Under the pieces are notes generated by a model. The model did not search any database and was not told where the DNA came from. It saw nothing but the letters and a program-made list of their open reading frames with translations. This document shows, piece by piece, positions 1 to 7,722 of a stretch of 64,000 bases of DNA. How positions within the stretch are numbered: position 1 is the first letter of the stretch; every line of letters starts with the position of its first letter. The stretch comes from Planctomycetota bacterium. Its GTDB lineage: Bacteria > Planctomycetota > PUPC01 > JACPCR01. The DNA is taken from the NCBI GenBank assembly GCA_016179685.1, contig JACPCR010000069.1, positions 1 to 64,000 on the forward strand, given 5' to 3'. A program made the position numbers and the translations under genes.

Positions 1-2
1 AG

Positions 3-203
3 GCGAAGAACCTCAGCCAGGCGAGAGTGCTCATCGCGACGAGGATCGAGATGGACGGGGTTCTTGAGAAGAAGCCAACGAGTACCCTGGAGTACCTTTC
101 GCTCGACTCCCAGCAGGCTATTCGAAGGAATGAACAGCCAGGAACTCTGCGGGGGAGAGCACGGACAACGGAGTACGGGGGAAATGATCGGGATTGCGCG
201 TGA
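3..203 (+). CDS. 3' end of an unidentified gene (partial)
   Basis: An open frame enters from the left edge and stops at TGA 201-203. Its first 38 or so codons have strong G/C at third positions, like the real genes of this window. After about position 115 that bias weakens, where it runs antisense into the 3' end of the PIN toxin gene. The visible peptide contains ARVLIATRIEMDGVLEKK; I do not recognise the family. The last part may be read-through after decay. This could also be chance openness, so confidence is low. Confidence 0.3.
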   Translation, partial: AKNLSQARVLIATRIEMDGVLEKKPTSTLEYLSLDSQQAIRRNEQPGTLRGRARTTEYGGNDRDCA

Positions 204-540
204 TGATGCATTCGGACTGCGCGTGCACGGCTGAGTGAAACTGGACGGCGTCTTCAAAGTCAGCGAAGCCCGCGTCGATGGCCTGGTTCAGAATCTGCGC
301 CGTCAGAGCGGCGGGCTTGAAGACGTCGCGCAGCAGGCGGAGGGCCTTCTCCGCGCTGCGCCGTCCCGCGTGCTTGTGTACGATGTAGTAGCAGTTACTG
401 AAGCTGATCGCCGAAACGTGCGCGTCAATCCGGCCCGCTTCTGCGAGGGTCCAGACGCGCATGGCATCAGTGTAGAAATCCTTGCGCTCGGCCAGGACGT
501 CCAGAAGGACGTTGGTGTCGATAAAGACCTTCATTGTCAC
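118..540 (-). CDS. PIN-domain ribonuclease toxin (VapC-like)
   Basis: A 140-aa PIN-domain protein, full length for a VapC toxin. Visible are the N-terminal FIDTNVLLDVL strand with the metal-binding Asp8, a central acidic pair in GFADFEDAVQ (Asp94, Asp97), and a late ITRNPDHF segment with Asp118. These acidic residues normally coordinate Mg/Mn for RNA cleavage; the target is inferred, not visible. The start taken is GTG at 540, which overlaps the antitoxin stop (GTGA, 4 nt) and so implies translational coupling; ATG at 534 is an alternative. The pair forms a type II toxin-antitoxin module expressed from the promoter/operator just upstream of the antitoxin. The PIN fold is near certain, the toxin role likely. 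Confidence 0.88.
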   Translation of the reverse strand: MTMKVFIDTNVLLDVLAERKDFYTDAMRVWTLAEAGRIDAHVSAISFSNCYYIVHKHAGRRSAEKALRLLRDVFKPAALTAQILNQAIDAGFADFEDAVQFHSAVHAQSECIITRNPDHFPRTPLSVLSPAEFLAVHSFE

Positions 541-788
541 CGCGCGTATTTGTCGGCAAGCGCCTCTTCGAGCAGCTCGCGGTCACTCTTACTTGGCGGC
601 AGCTTTACGAGCCCCGTCGCCTTGCGGGTGAGGGGACCCGGCTGTTTCTGATTTCGACGCCCCGCGAGGACGGCCCGCAGGAAGCGGGAAAACATCGATG
701 ACAACGAAGTGCCTTCATTCTCAGCCAGTTCCTTGGCCGCCTCGATCAGTTCCTTGTCTGCGCTCAGGGTCAGCTTGGTCGTGCGCAT
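537..788 (-). CDS. Antitoxin of the PIN toxin (DUF6364-like, ribbon-helix-helix type)
   Basis: An 83-aa protein that starts MRTTKLTLSADKELIEAAKE, the beta strand plus first helix of a small ribbon-helix-helix-like DNA-binding domain. The family (DUF6364-like) often sits before VapC genes. The C-terminal half is basic and flexible (RRNQKQPG, then SKSDRELLEEALADKYAR), as expected for the toxin-neutralising tail. ATG 788 is preceded by a good Shine-Dalgarno GGAGGC (795-800). It should repress its own promoter by binding the paired ATACGTAT sites upstream. The family is recognised from pattern; the pairing with the PIN gene is direct from the 4-nt overlap. Confidence 0.8.
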   Translation of the reverse strand: MRTTKLTLSADKELIEAAKELAENEGTSLSSMFSRFLRAVLAGRRNQKQPGPLTRKATGLVKLPPSKSDRELLEEALADKYAR

Positions 789-801
789 AGTCTGGCCTCC
801 G

Positions 802-849
802 ATACGTATTCCTTATTTGAATTATACGTATCTCAAACAAGCCCTGCAA
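802..849 (-). promoter_or_regulatory. Promoter with paired ATACGTAT operator for the toxin-antitoxin operon
   Basis: On the minus strand a -35 TTGCAG (844-849) is separated by exactly 17 bp from a consensus -10 TATAAT (821-826). Two copies of the self-complementary octamer ATACGTAT (802-809 and 824-831) flank and overlap the -10, in inverted arrangement with flanking G and C. This is the layout expected for autorepression by a dimeric ribbon-helix-helix antitoxin. Sites are read directly; the regulator is inferred. Confidence 0.65.
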
Positions 850-1177
850 GTAGTGTCCGTGCTCATAATCGCGCAAGGCGGTCCAGGGCATAAATGTGCG
901 GCCCCAGGGTCCCAGAAAGATGGCCGTAAACGGGACAAGAATCTGGGGGTGCGGTTCAAACGAGCGCCAGTCACCCCGACCAATCTTCAAGAATGGCCGT
1001 TCGGTAAGGATGCCGAACGGCTTTTCCCATGATCATTTTGACGTCACGCGAATCTTTACGATCGAGCCATGCCCGCCTGCGCTCAGTCTGCGAACCAGAA
1101 GGCATACAGCTCCGCCGTGAGCAGTGAGAAGCAGATGCGCACGGTTCGGCCTTTCCACTCGGCGAGATTCGTTTTCA
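850..1177. other. Non-coding gap between the toxin-antitoxin promoter and the NtrC gene
   Basis: No gene with convincing codon bias spans this stretch. Short open frames exist on both strands, one of them (minus, reaching 990) with a protein-like composition, but none shows a start, Shine-Dalgarno site or recognisable motif. It lies downstream of the NtrC-family gene and upstream of the toxin-antitoxin operon, so it should hold the NtrC transcript end. No strong terminator hairpin was seen. Confidence 0.4.
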
Positions 1178-2572
1178 TTACGGGTCTTCTCCGGCCGGCG
1201 GCTCGGGCTCGTTCTGGCCGATCAGGCCGTACTCTTTCAATTTATATTGGAGGGCGCGGACGCTGAGGCCGAGGATCGCCGCGGTCTTCGCCCGGTGTCC
1301 ATCAAACCTCTCGAGGGTCTTGACGATGGCGAAGCGCTCCAGCTCCTTCATCGAGCATCCGGGCACCAGTGGAGCGAGTCCCTCAGTCTGCGGCCCCGGC
1401 TCCGGGAAGAAGCCCGGGAGGTCCTCCGGGCGGACGGTGTCCCCACGCGAGAGGACGATGCATCGTTCGATGACATTTTCCAGCTCACGGACATTGCCGG
1501 GCCAGGGATAGGCCAGGAAGCGCTGGAGGGCTTCAGGGGCGAGGCCCACCATGGTCTTGTTATGCCGTTTGGTATATTTTTGGATGAAGTGAGAGGCGAG
1601 GGCCTGGATATCACCTCGCCGACGGCGCAGGGGCGGCACCTCGACGCTGATGACGTTGATACGGAAGTAGAGGTCTTCGCGGAACTTCTTGTCCTCGACG
1701 GCGGCCTTCAGGTCTCGGTTGGTCGCTGCAACGATGCGGACATCGACCCGGATCACCTCGTTGCCGCCGACGCGTTCGATCTCGCGTTCCTGGAGAAACC
1801 GGAGGAGCTTGACCTGCGTGCCGGGACTGATCTCGCCGATTTCATCAAGAAAGAGGGTGCCGCGGTCAGCAAGCTCCAGCTTTCCTTTCCGGGCGGCATG
1901 GGCGCCCGTGAACGATCCTTTCTCGTGTCCAAAAAGCTCGCTTTCGAGAAGAGTCTCCGCCAGGGCGGAGCAATTGACCTTGATGAAGGGGCCAGACGCC
2001 CGATCGCTGTTTTCATGAATGGCCTCGGCAATCAGCTCCTTGCCGGTGCCGGTCTCCCCGAGAATGAGGATGGTAGCGGTGGTGGGGGCAACCTGTTCGA
2101 GCAGTTTGAAGACCTGCTGCATCTCGGGGGAATTGCCGATGAGCCTGTCAAAGCGGTATTTTTCGCGCAGCCGGCTTCGCAGCTCGGAGGCCTCCTGCCT
2201 CAAGGCGCGGGTCTCGAGGATGCGTCGGACGATGACGAGCAGCTCATCGAAGTCTACCGGCTTGGTCAGGTAGTCTTCCGCCCCCATCTTGATGGCCTCG
2301 ACTGCGGTCTTCACCGTGCCGAAGGCCGTCAGAATGACAAAGGACGCTGTCGACTTCCGCTCCTGGAGACGCTGGAGCATGCTCATGCCATCCATGACGG
2401 GCATCTTGAGGTCGCACAGGATGATGTCCGGGCCGATCTCGGCCGTCCGTTCCAGGCCATCGGCCCCGTGAGCCGCGGTGGCTACCTCGTAGCCTTCCTC
2501 GCCGAGAAGGGTCGCGAGGCCCTGCCGGGCATTCAATTCGTCGTCAACGATTAGGATGCGTGCTTTCCCCAT
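1178..2572 (-). CDS. Sigma-54-dependent response regulator (NtrC/AtoC/ZraR family)
   Basis: A 464-aa activator with the classic three domains. The receiver (about 1-120) has the acidic pocket Asp10/Asp11, phospho-acceptor Asp54 in ILCDLKMP, Thr82 and Lys104. The AAA+ domain (about 142-375) has Walker A GETGTGKE (172-179), a GSFTGA loop (usual form GAFTGA) that touches sigma-54, and Walker B TLFLDEIGEI. The C-terminal Fis-type helix-turn-helix contains AAILGLSVRALQYKLKEYG. When phosphorylated it should drive RNA polymerase-sigma-54 open complex formation at enhancer-linked promoters. No partner histidine kinase is in the window, so it is an orphan here and its regulon is unknown. Start ATG 2572 puts the receiver at the normal N-terminus. 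Confidence 0.95.
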   Translation of the reverse strand: MGKARILIVDDELNARQGLATLLGEEGYEVATAAHGADGLERTAEIGPDIILCDLKMPVMDGMSMLQRLQERKSTASFVILTAFGTVKTAVEAIKMGAEDYLTKPVDFDELLVIVRRILETRALRQEASELRSRLREKYRFDRLIGNSPEMQQVFKLLEQVAPTTATILILGETGTGKELIAEAIHENSDRASGPFIKVNCSALAETLLESELFGHEKGSFTGAHAARKGKLELADRGTLFLDEIGEISPGTQVKLLRFLQEREIERVGGNEVIRVDVRIVAATNRDLKAAVEDKKFREDLYFRINVISVEVPPLRRRRGDIQALASHFIQKYTKRHNKTMVGLAPEALQRFLAYPWPGNVRELENVIERCIVLSRGDTVRPEDLPGFFPEPGPQTEGLAPLVPGCSMKELERFAIVKTLERFDGHRAKTAAILGLSVRALQYKLKEYGLIGQNEPEPPAGEDP

Positions 2573-2663
2573 GGGGATGGCTCGGGGTTCAGGGTTCAGG
2601 TGACCGATGACGGGTCACGGGACATTTCACGCCCGAAGGCTGACACCGGAAACCTACTCCTTC

Positions 2664-2817
2664 TTAAGGCGGGCGAAGCCCGCAACCCAACACGGCTCGG
2701 AAAGGTGTCAGGGTTCAGGGTTCGGGAGTCAGGAGTCAACTGACACCTGACTCCATTCAACTTCTCTGCCGGGTGCCCGCGCAGCGGGCGCGGGGAAGTG
2801 ACACCCTAAGACTCTAA
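2664..2817 (+). repeat. Two-hairpin dispersed repeat, copy A
   Basis: Begins TTAAGGCGGGCGAAGCCCGC and ends GACTCTAA. It contains a 5' hairpin with 6-bp arms GCGGGC/GCCCGC and loop GAA (2669-2683), a central inverted pair GGTGTCAG/CTGACACC around GTTCAGG-type repeats, and a 3' hairpin GCCCGC/GCGGGC with loop GCA (2775-2789). The two hairpins are complementary to each other, so the whole unit can also fold end to end. Related copies: 2818-3000, 5889-5998, 13089-13236, 21594-21771 and 54087-54139 (inverted, truncated). Confidence 0.8.
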
Positions 2818-3000
2818 CGCGGGCGAAGCCCGCAACCCGACAAGGGTGCAAAAGGCGTCCCGCCGGAAGCGGGTCAGGGTCCAGGAATCAACTGACACCC
2901 GACCCGCCTCCCACTGGAACAAGTCTGGCGGGACACCTTTCAACTTCTCCACCGGATGCCCGCGCAGCGGGCGCGGAGAGGCGGCATCAGAAGACTCTAA
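2818..3000 (+). repeat. Two-hairpin dispersed repeat, copy B
   Basis: Tandem with copy A and in the same orientation. The 5' hairpin GCGGGC-GAA-GCCCGC is at 2819-2833 and the 3' hairpin GCCCGC-GCA-GCGGGC at 2958-2972. Between them this copy has an extra block reading CACTGGAACAAGTCTGGCGG followed by GACACCTTTCAACTTCTCC, a block also present in copies C and E. It ends with the conserved AAGACTCTAA. Confidence 0.8.
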
Positions 3001-3010
3001 GAAACAACGC

Positions 3011-3119
3011 AAGTTCTCAATAAGTTCGGGCAAATCGCTCGCCCCTTTTCTCTAACCATTTGTTTTACAGTAACTTATATATACGACTGTCTCAACTTAC
3101 CCGAACTTATTGAGAAGTT
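3011..3119. repeat. Short element with 20-bp terminal inverted repeats, copy 1
   Basis: Arms 3011-3030 and 3100-3119 are inverted copies with one mismatch (core AATAAGTTCGGG), enclosing about 69 bp of AT-rich sequence with no gene. The same arm sequence brackets a second, longer element at 53278-53534. Two size variants sharing termini resemble a MITE or other non-autonomous element. No flanking target duplication was confirmed. Confidence 0.55.
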
Positions 3120-4394
3120 GAAAAACAACTCGGCAACCCGTTTTGGTACATCAAGTTAACAATTGTCTATTCTTGGCCATCGCGATCCTGCTCGCGCCAG
3201 TCATCGGCCCACGGGTGGTTCATCTCCTTTGTAACTCCTTAGCGAAAACTTCCGTCGTCCCTACGGGACTCACAGAAACAGGCCTCCGGTGACGATCACT
3301 AAGCAGCTACTCTTCTTTCTGGTCCCCGGGACGGGCTCGGGATCGAGACTTCTCAGGGCGGAGATTCCCGCCTCCTCGATGGCCACCCAAGACACATTCA
3401 ACGGTTCATGGCCCCAGGACATGAGAGCTCCTTCGATCGCGATCCCGATCTTGACACCAGCACGCGCGCACCTGCGAAGAGCCCAAATTCTTGGCCATTC
3501 CTCGATAACTGGAACCTCTTGTTTCCTTCTTTCACAACGAAGCGAGTCCGCAAGCTTCGCAAATCACGCCCCCTCCAGGCCCTGCCCCTATGGGAGGGAC
3601 CCGCCTCTCAACGGGATTCCTGCGGAAGGGAAACGGAATCCTCCCCTAAGGCCAGGTGCAGAAACGGAAACCCTCCCATCGGGACAAATCCGAGAGGCGC
3701 TCCCCAATGGGGCAGGCCCCGAAGGGGCAGGCCCAGCCCGTAACCGAAGCACGTGAGCGCTCGGTGAGGATCGCGACCCTCCCGACGCCCGCAATGCGTC
3801 TCGTTGGGAGAGCGTCGGCTACGGCAGCGGTTGCCGCTGGGAGGATGACTCCAGAGGAGGAATTCAGTAATCGTGTGGACCGGGGTCAAGTGGCGAGTAC
3901 ACGAGTTTGGGATTGCAGATGCACTTCCAAACTCGTGTACTCTGAAAGACCCTCCCTGCACAGAATTATAGTAAGACGCGGCGGCGATGGCAAAAGGCGC
4001 CAGGGAGGCCGTCAGGCGGCATGATCAATCAGCCTGAGAAAGGCGGGAGGCGAGCCGCTCCCCTTTGCGACTGGCCCCAGGCTCATCAAGAGGAGCACCA
4101 ACTCGCCTGACTCGAAGACCAGGCTGTCATTCTGGGGGGCAGGCAGATTGACGGGCCGCCGGTTTCCTGGTGTGTGGTAAATGACGGGCGGCAGCCAGGG
4201 CGAAATGGCATAGAGGAATTCCACCTCGGCCTTCTCCCGACGAAAGATCATTTGCCATTTGGGCTGCGGGGCATATCATGGACCTCTATGCGTCGTACTG
4301 GGAGGCCCTCCGTTGCCGCCGGTGGAGCCTACGCGGCGAGGAACATGGTGAAGCGCCGAAATTCGACGCCTTGTAACTTGTCGGGTCACCCAAT
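3120..4394. other. Long non-coding region before the Anbu operon
   Basis: About 1.3 kb with no confident gene. It holds the covarying hairpin at 3895-3942. Around 3590-3730 is a run of short GC-rich inverted and direct repeats (such as CCCCTATGGGAGGG and AATGGGGCAGGCCCC). Two minus-strand open frames look faintly protein-like (3270-3563 and 4012-4251) but have no recognisable motifs and no convincing start. The region probably combines decayed genes with repeat insertions; the promoter of the Anbu operon should be near its right end. Confidence 0.4.
3895..3942. repeat. Covarying-stem hairpin, member i
   Basis: Perfect 16-bp outer stem (3895-3910 with 3927-3942), starting GAGTACACGAG and closing CTCGTGTACTC. 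The inner part (GGGATTGC with GCACTTCC) can extend the stem with a wobble and one mismatch around a 4-nt loop AGAT. It shares the frame GAGTAnACGAG with the hairpins at 8576-8625 and 46418-46455, with compensatory base changes. No T-run follows, so a simple intrinsic terminator is unlikely. Confidence 0.75.
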
Positions 4395-5840
4395 GTGAAA
4401 TTCGATTCGTACGAGACGGGTGGTTTCTACGATGAGATGTTCTTCCAGGACGGTCGTCCGAGGGCTGGGTCGCGCCTCCTGACCGAGCGGATCGAGTCTC
4501 TGGTCGACGGCGAGTTGATGCGCAGGCAAAAGGCGGCCGAACGTGCGCTCCTCCGCTTAGGTATTACTTTCACGGTCTACGGGGACAGTGCGGGCACCGA
4601 GCGGATTTTCCCGTTTGACCTGATTCCTCGGATCGTCGAAGCAGGGGACTGGGACTGGTTAGAGCGAGGGTTGAAGCAGCGAGTGCAGGCGCTGAACCTT
4701 TTCATAGACGACATTTACCAGGAGCGGAAGATTCTGCGGGATGGGGTGGTCCCTGAAGAAATCGTCCGATCGGCCCGTTCGTTTCGTCCGCCATGCCTCC
4801 ACCTCCGGCCGCCCCGCGGTGTATGGTGTCACATCACCGGCACGGACCTTGTTCGGGACCGGGATGGCCAGATGTATGTGCTGGAGGACAACCTCCGATG
4901 TCCCTCGGGCGTCTCGTATGTTCTGGAGAGCCGGGAGATTTTGAAACGGACCTTTCCACAGGTTTTCGGGGCATCTTGCGTGCACCCTGTCGGCGAGTAT
5001 CCCAGTCGCCTCCTGGAGATGTTGCAGTCCTTGTCGCCCCAGGATGTTTCCAGGCCCCGGGTGGTTCTGCTGACCCCCGGGCTTTACAACTCGGCCTATT
5101 TCGAGCATTCATTTCTTGCCCAGCAGATGGGCATCGAGATGGTGGAGGGCCGTGACCTGGTCGTCCATGACGGATTGCTGTTCATGCGGACCACCAAGGG
5201 ATTCGAACGCGTCGATGTGATCTACCGCCGCATCGACGATGATTTCCTGGACCCTACCGTCTTTCGGGCCGATTCCTTGCTCGGTGTGCCCGGGCTCTTC
5301 GAGGTCTACCGGAACGGCCGGGTGGCCCTGGCGAACGCGCCCGGGACGGGCATCGCCGATGACAAGGTCATCTATGCCTACGTTCCGAAGATCATCCGTT
5401 ATTATTTGGACCAGGATGCAATCATCCCCAATGTCCCGACATACGTCTGCTGGAACGATTCGGAGCAGGAGTATGTGTTGAGCCACCTGGCGCAGCTCGT
5501 GGTCAAGTCCGCCAACGAGTCCGGGGGATACGGGATGCTGGTGGGGCCCCACTCGACGGCGAAGCAGCAAGCGGGGTTTGCGGACAAAATCCGGGCCAAT
5601 CCACGCAATTTCATCGCGCAGCCCACTCTGGCCCTGTCGAGGGTCCCGACCATCGCCGGCGACCATTTCGAGGGCCGCCACGTGGACTTGAGGCCCTATA
5701 TTCTGTACGGAAAGGACATCTACGTGTTGCCCGGCGGCCTGACTCGAGTGGCGCTGCGCCCGGGCTCGCTGGTCGTCAATTCATCCCAGGGCGGGGGTTA
5801 CAAGGATACCTGGGTCCTGGCTCTCCGAGGGGCGACGTGA
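4395..5840 (+). CDS. Circularly permuted ATP-grasp protein of the Anbu operon
   Basis: A 481-aa member of the circularly permuted ATP-grasp type 2 family (old DUF404/DUF407). Seen are the N-terminal FYDEMFFQDGRPRAGSR block, the central GTDLVRDRDGQMYVLEDNLR stretch with the acidic metal/ATP residues, and the C-terminal SSQGGGYKDTWVL signature. Such proteins form amide or peptide bonds with ATP and are predicted to make or modify a peptide processed by the neighbouring Anbu peptidase and transglutaminase; the substrate is unknown. The start is GTG 4395; an ATG two bases earlier is out of frame. It is first in a four-gene operon, separated from the alpha-E gene by a 110-bp repeat while all later junctions overlap by 4 nt. 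Confidence 0.92.
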   Translation: MKFDSYETGGFYDEMFFQDGRPRAGSRLLTERIESLVDGELMRRQKAAERALLRLGITFTVYGDSAGTERIFPFDLIPRIVEAGDWDWLERGLKQRVQALNLFIDDIYQERKILRDGVVPEEIVRSARSFRPPCLHLRPPRGVWCHITGTDLVRDRDGQMYVLEDNLRCPSGVSYVLESREILKRTFPQVFGASCVHPVGEYPSRLLEMLQSLSPQDVSRPRVVLLTPGLYNSAYFEHSFLAQQMGIEMVEGRDLVVHDGLLFMRTTKGFERVDVIYRRIDDDFLDPTVFRADSLLGVPGLFEVYRNGRVALANAPGTGIADDKVIYAYVPKIIRYYLDQDAIIPNVPTYVCWNDSEQEYVLSHLAQLVVKSANESGGYGMLVGPHSTAKQQAGFADKIRANPRNFIAQPTLALSRVPTIAGDHFEGRHVDLRPYILYGKDIYVLPGGLTRVALRPGSLVVNSSQGGGYKDTWVLALRGAT

Positions 5841-5888
5841 CGCGCCGGCCATCCAAGGGCGTCGCTTCTCCCGGCCCCGTCCTCCAAA

Positions 5889-5998
5889 CGCGGGTGATAC
5901 CCGCCTCCAACTGGAGCAAGTCTGGCGGGACACCTTTCAACTTCTCCGCCGGGTGGCCGTTCATCGGGCGCGAGGAAGTTACACCCCAGGACTCTAAA
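5889..5998 (+). repeat. Two-hairpin dispersed repeat, copy C (inside the Anbu operon)
   Basis: The 5' hairpin is a compensated variant, GCGGGT-GAT-ACCCGC (5890-5904). The block CTGGAGCAAGTCTGGCGGG follows, then ACCTTTCAACTTCTCCGCCG, ending AGGACTCTAA three bases before the alpha-E start codon. It fills almost the whole intergenic space between the ATP-grasp and alpha-E genes, so it must be transcribed with the operon and may set the alpha-E ribosome-binding context. Confidence 0.8.
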
Positions 5999-6001
5999 TC
6001 G

Positions 6002-6967
6002 ATGCTCAGCCGAGTTGCCGATTCTATTTACTGGATGGCCAGATACATCGAACGGGCAGAGAATATCGCCCGTTTTGTCGATGTGAATCTCCGGCTCATG
6101 CTGGACCTGCCGGGCGGATCGGAGGACCAGTGGCAGCCGCTGGTGGACATTACGGGCGACCGGGAGTGGTTTGCCGAGCGCTATGGGGCCGCGTCCCGGG
6201 AGAAGGTGATCCGTTTCCTGACGTTCGACAAGGAGTATTCGAATTCGATCTTTTCCTGTCTGAGGGCCGCGCGTGAAAACGCCCGCATGGTCCGCGAGAC
6301 CATTTCCTCCGAAATGTGGGAGCAGGTGAACACCTTCTACCTTATGGTCCATGATGCGGCATCTTCCGACCGCGCCCTGGAGTCGCCCCATGATTTTTTC
6401 TCCTCCGTCAAGACGGCCAGCCACCTGTTCGTCGGCGTCACGGAGACCACCATGTCACACGGGGAAGGCTGGCACTTCGGCCTCCTCGGCCGCTTCCTGG
6501 AGCGGGCGGACAAGACTTCCCGTCTCCTCGAGGTGAAATACTTCATTCTCCTTCCCTCGGTTGCGGACGTCGGAACGCCGTACGACGACATGCACTGGTC
6601 GGCCCTCCTCCGTTCGGCGAGCGCTCTTGAGATGTACCGGAAGCGGCATGGCCCGATTTCCCCGAACCGCGTGGTGGATTTTCTGCTCCTGGACCGGGAG
6701 TTCCCCCGCTCCGTGCGATATTGCCTGAACCTGGCCCAGGAATCGCTTCATGCCATTTCCGGCACGCCCCTCGGCACGTTTGGGAATCTGGCGGAGCAGC
6801 GGCTGGGGCAGCTTCAATCCGAGCTGGCTTATGCCCACGCGGACGAGATCATCCGCGAGGGCCTGGAAGAGTTCCTGGACGCCTTCCAGACCAAGCTCAA
6901 TCTGACCGGGGAAGCGATTTTCGAGACCTTCATCGCCTTGCGACCCAAGAAGGAGTCCCGCCCATGA
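6002..6967 (+). CDS. Alpha-E domain protein of the Anbu operon
   Basis: A 321-aa alpha-helical alpha-E (DUF403) protein. The start is taken at ATG 6002 because the family begins MLSRVADSxYWMxRYIERAE, exactly what follows; the frame is open further upstream only through a repeat. Helical signatures VNLRLMLDLPGG and LGRFLERADKTSRLLEVKY are visible. Alpha-E proteins occur with circularly permuted ATP-grasp and transglutaminase proteins and are thought to act as a scaffold or partner of the ligase; no enzymatic activity is established. Its stop overlaps the Anbu start (ATGA, 6964-6967). Confidence 0.93.
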   Translation: MLSRVADSIYWMARYIERAENIARFVDVNLRLMLDLPGGSEDQWQPLVDITGDREWFAERYGAASREKVIRFLTFDKEYSNSIFSCLRAARENARMVRETISSEMWEQVNTFYLMVHDAASSDRALESPHDFFSSVKTASHLFVGVTETTMSHGEGWHFGLLGRFLERADKTSRLLEVKYFILLPSVADVGTPYDDMHWSALLRSASALEMYRKRHGPISPNRVVDFLLLDREFPRSVRYCLNLAQESLHAISGTPLGTFGNLAEQRLGQLQSELAYAHADEIIREGLEEFLDAFQTKLNLTGEAIFETFIALRPKKESRP

Positions 6968-7722
6968 CGTTCTGCCTGGGGATGAAGATTCACGACGGGT
7001 TGATCGGGATTGCCGACACACGGGTGACGAGCGGCACCGAGTACATCACGGCCCGGAAGGTGACCATCTACGAGAAGCAGCGGCATCCGATGTTCTTGAT
7101 GACGTCCGGGCTTCGCGCCGCCCGCGACAAGGCCCTGACCTACTTCGAAGAGGTCATTGCGGAGCGCCCGCAGCCGTTCGACCGGCTCTACAAGGCGGTC
7201 AACGCCTTTGCGGAACAGATTCGCCGCGTCGCCCAGGAAGACCGTGCCGCGCTCACCGAGAGCGGCCTCCAGTTCGATATCCGATGTCTGGCCGGTGGCC
7301 AGTTGGAGAAGGACCCCGAGCACAAGCTCTATCTCCTCTACCCCGAAGGGAATTGGGTCGAGATCGGCCAGGGGACGCCCTACCACATTATGGGCGAGTC
7401 CGGATACGGCAAGCCTATCCTGGTCCGCACGCTGAAGTACCAGGATTCCATGCGCCACGCCCTCAAGGTCGGCTACCTGGCCTTCGACTCGACACGGATC
7501 AGCGCTGCGGACGTCGATTTTCCCATCGACGTGGTCCTTTACGCTCGGGACTCTTACCGGATTCTCGAACATCGCTACGACAAGGATGACTTCAAGGACA
7601 TCTCGAACTGGTGGCAGGAGCAGCTCCGGCAGTCGGTTCACGAGCTGCCTTCCCAATGGATGGACCGCATCTTCTCCGAACTGCCTCTTCCGAGCCCCGG
7701 GAAGCGTCCGGACACCTCATGA
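6964..7722 (+). CDS. Anbu: proteasome-type N-terminal nucleophile peptidase
   Basis: A 252-aa Anbu (ancestral beta-subunit; HslV/20S beta-like) protein. ATG 6964 overlaps the alpha-E stop by 4 nt and begins MTFCLGMKIHDGLIGIADTR, so removal of Met exposes Thr2 as the catalytic nucleophile. Asp18 in IADTRVTSG and Lys32 in ITARKVTIYE sit where the proteasome triad Asp17/Lys33 would be. The family assembles into open-ring or helical particles without an unfoldase, so it probably degrades or processes peptides made by the adjacent ATP-grasp/transglutaminase enzymes. A longer upstream open frame is a shadow inside alpha-E. The 3' end overlaps the transglutaminase start by 4 nt. Confidence 0.93.
   Translation: MTFCLGMKIHDGLIGIADTRVTSGTEYITARKVTIYEKQRHPMFLMTSGLRAARDKALTYFEEVIAERPQPFDRLYKAVNAFAEQIRRVAQEDRAALTESGLQFDIRCLAGGQLEKDPEHKLYLLYPEGNWVEIGQGTPYHIMGESGYGKPILVRTLKYQDSMRHALKVGYLAFDSTRISAADVDFPIDVVLYARDSYRILEHRYDKDDFKDISNWWQEQLRQSVHELPSQWMDRIFSELPLPSPGKRPDTS

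Noticed and set aside
721-990. 89-aa minus-strand frame with protein-like middle
   Set aside because: Overlaps the toxin-antitoxin promoter and antitoxin start, and no domain is recognisable.
1124-2554. 476-aa plus-strand frame antisense to the NtrC gene
   Set aside because: Shadow of the high-GC third positions; the minus frame has full receiver, AAA+ and HTH motifs.
3270-3563. Minus-strand open frame with protein-like text (for example VKIGIAIEGALMSWGHEPLN)
   Set aside because: No start codon near its 5' end, mixed codon bias, no recognisable family; possibly a decayed gene but not supportable as a feature.
4012-4251. 79-aa minus-strand frame
   Set aside because: No Shine-Dalgarno, no motif, weak codon bias; lies in a repeat-rich gap.
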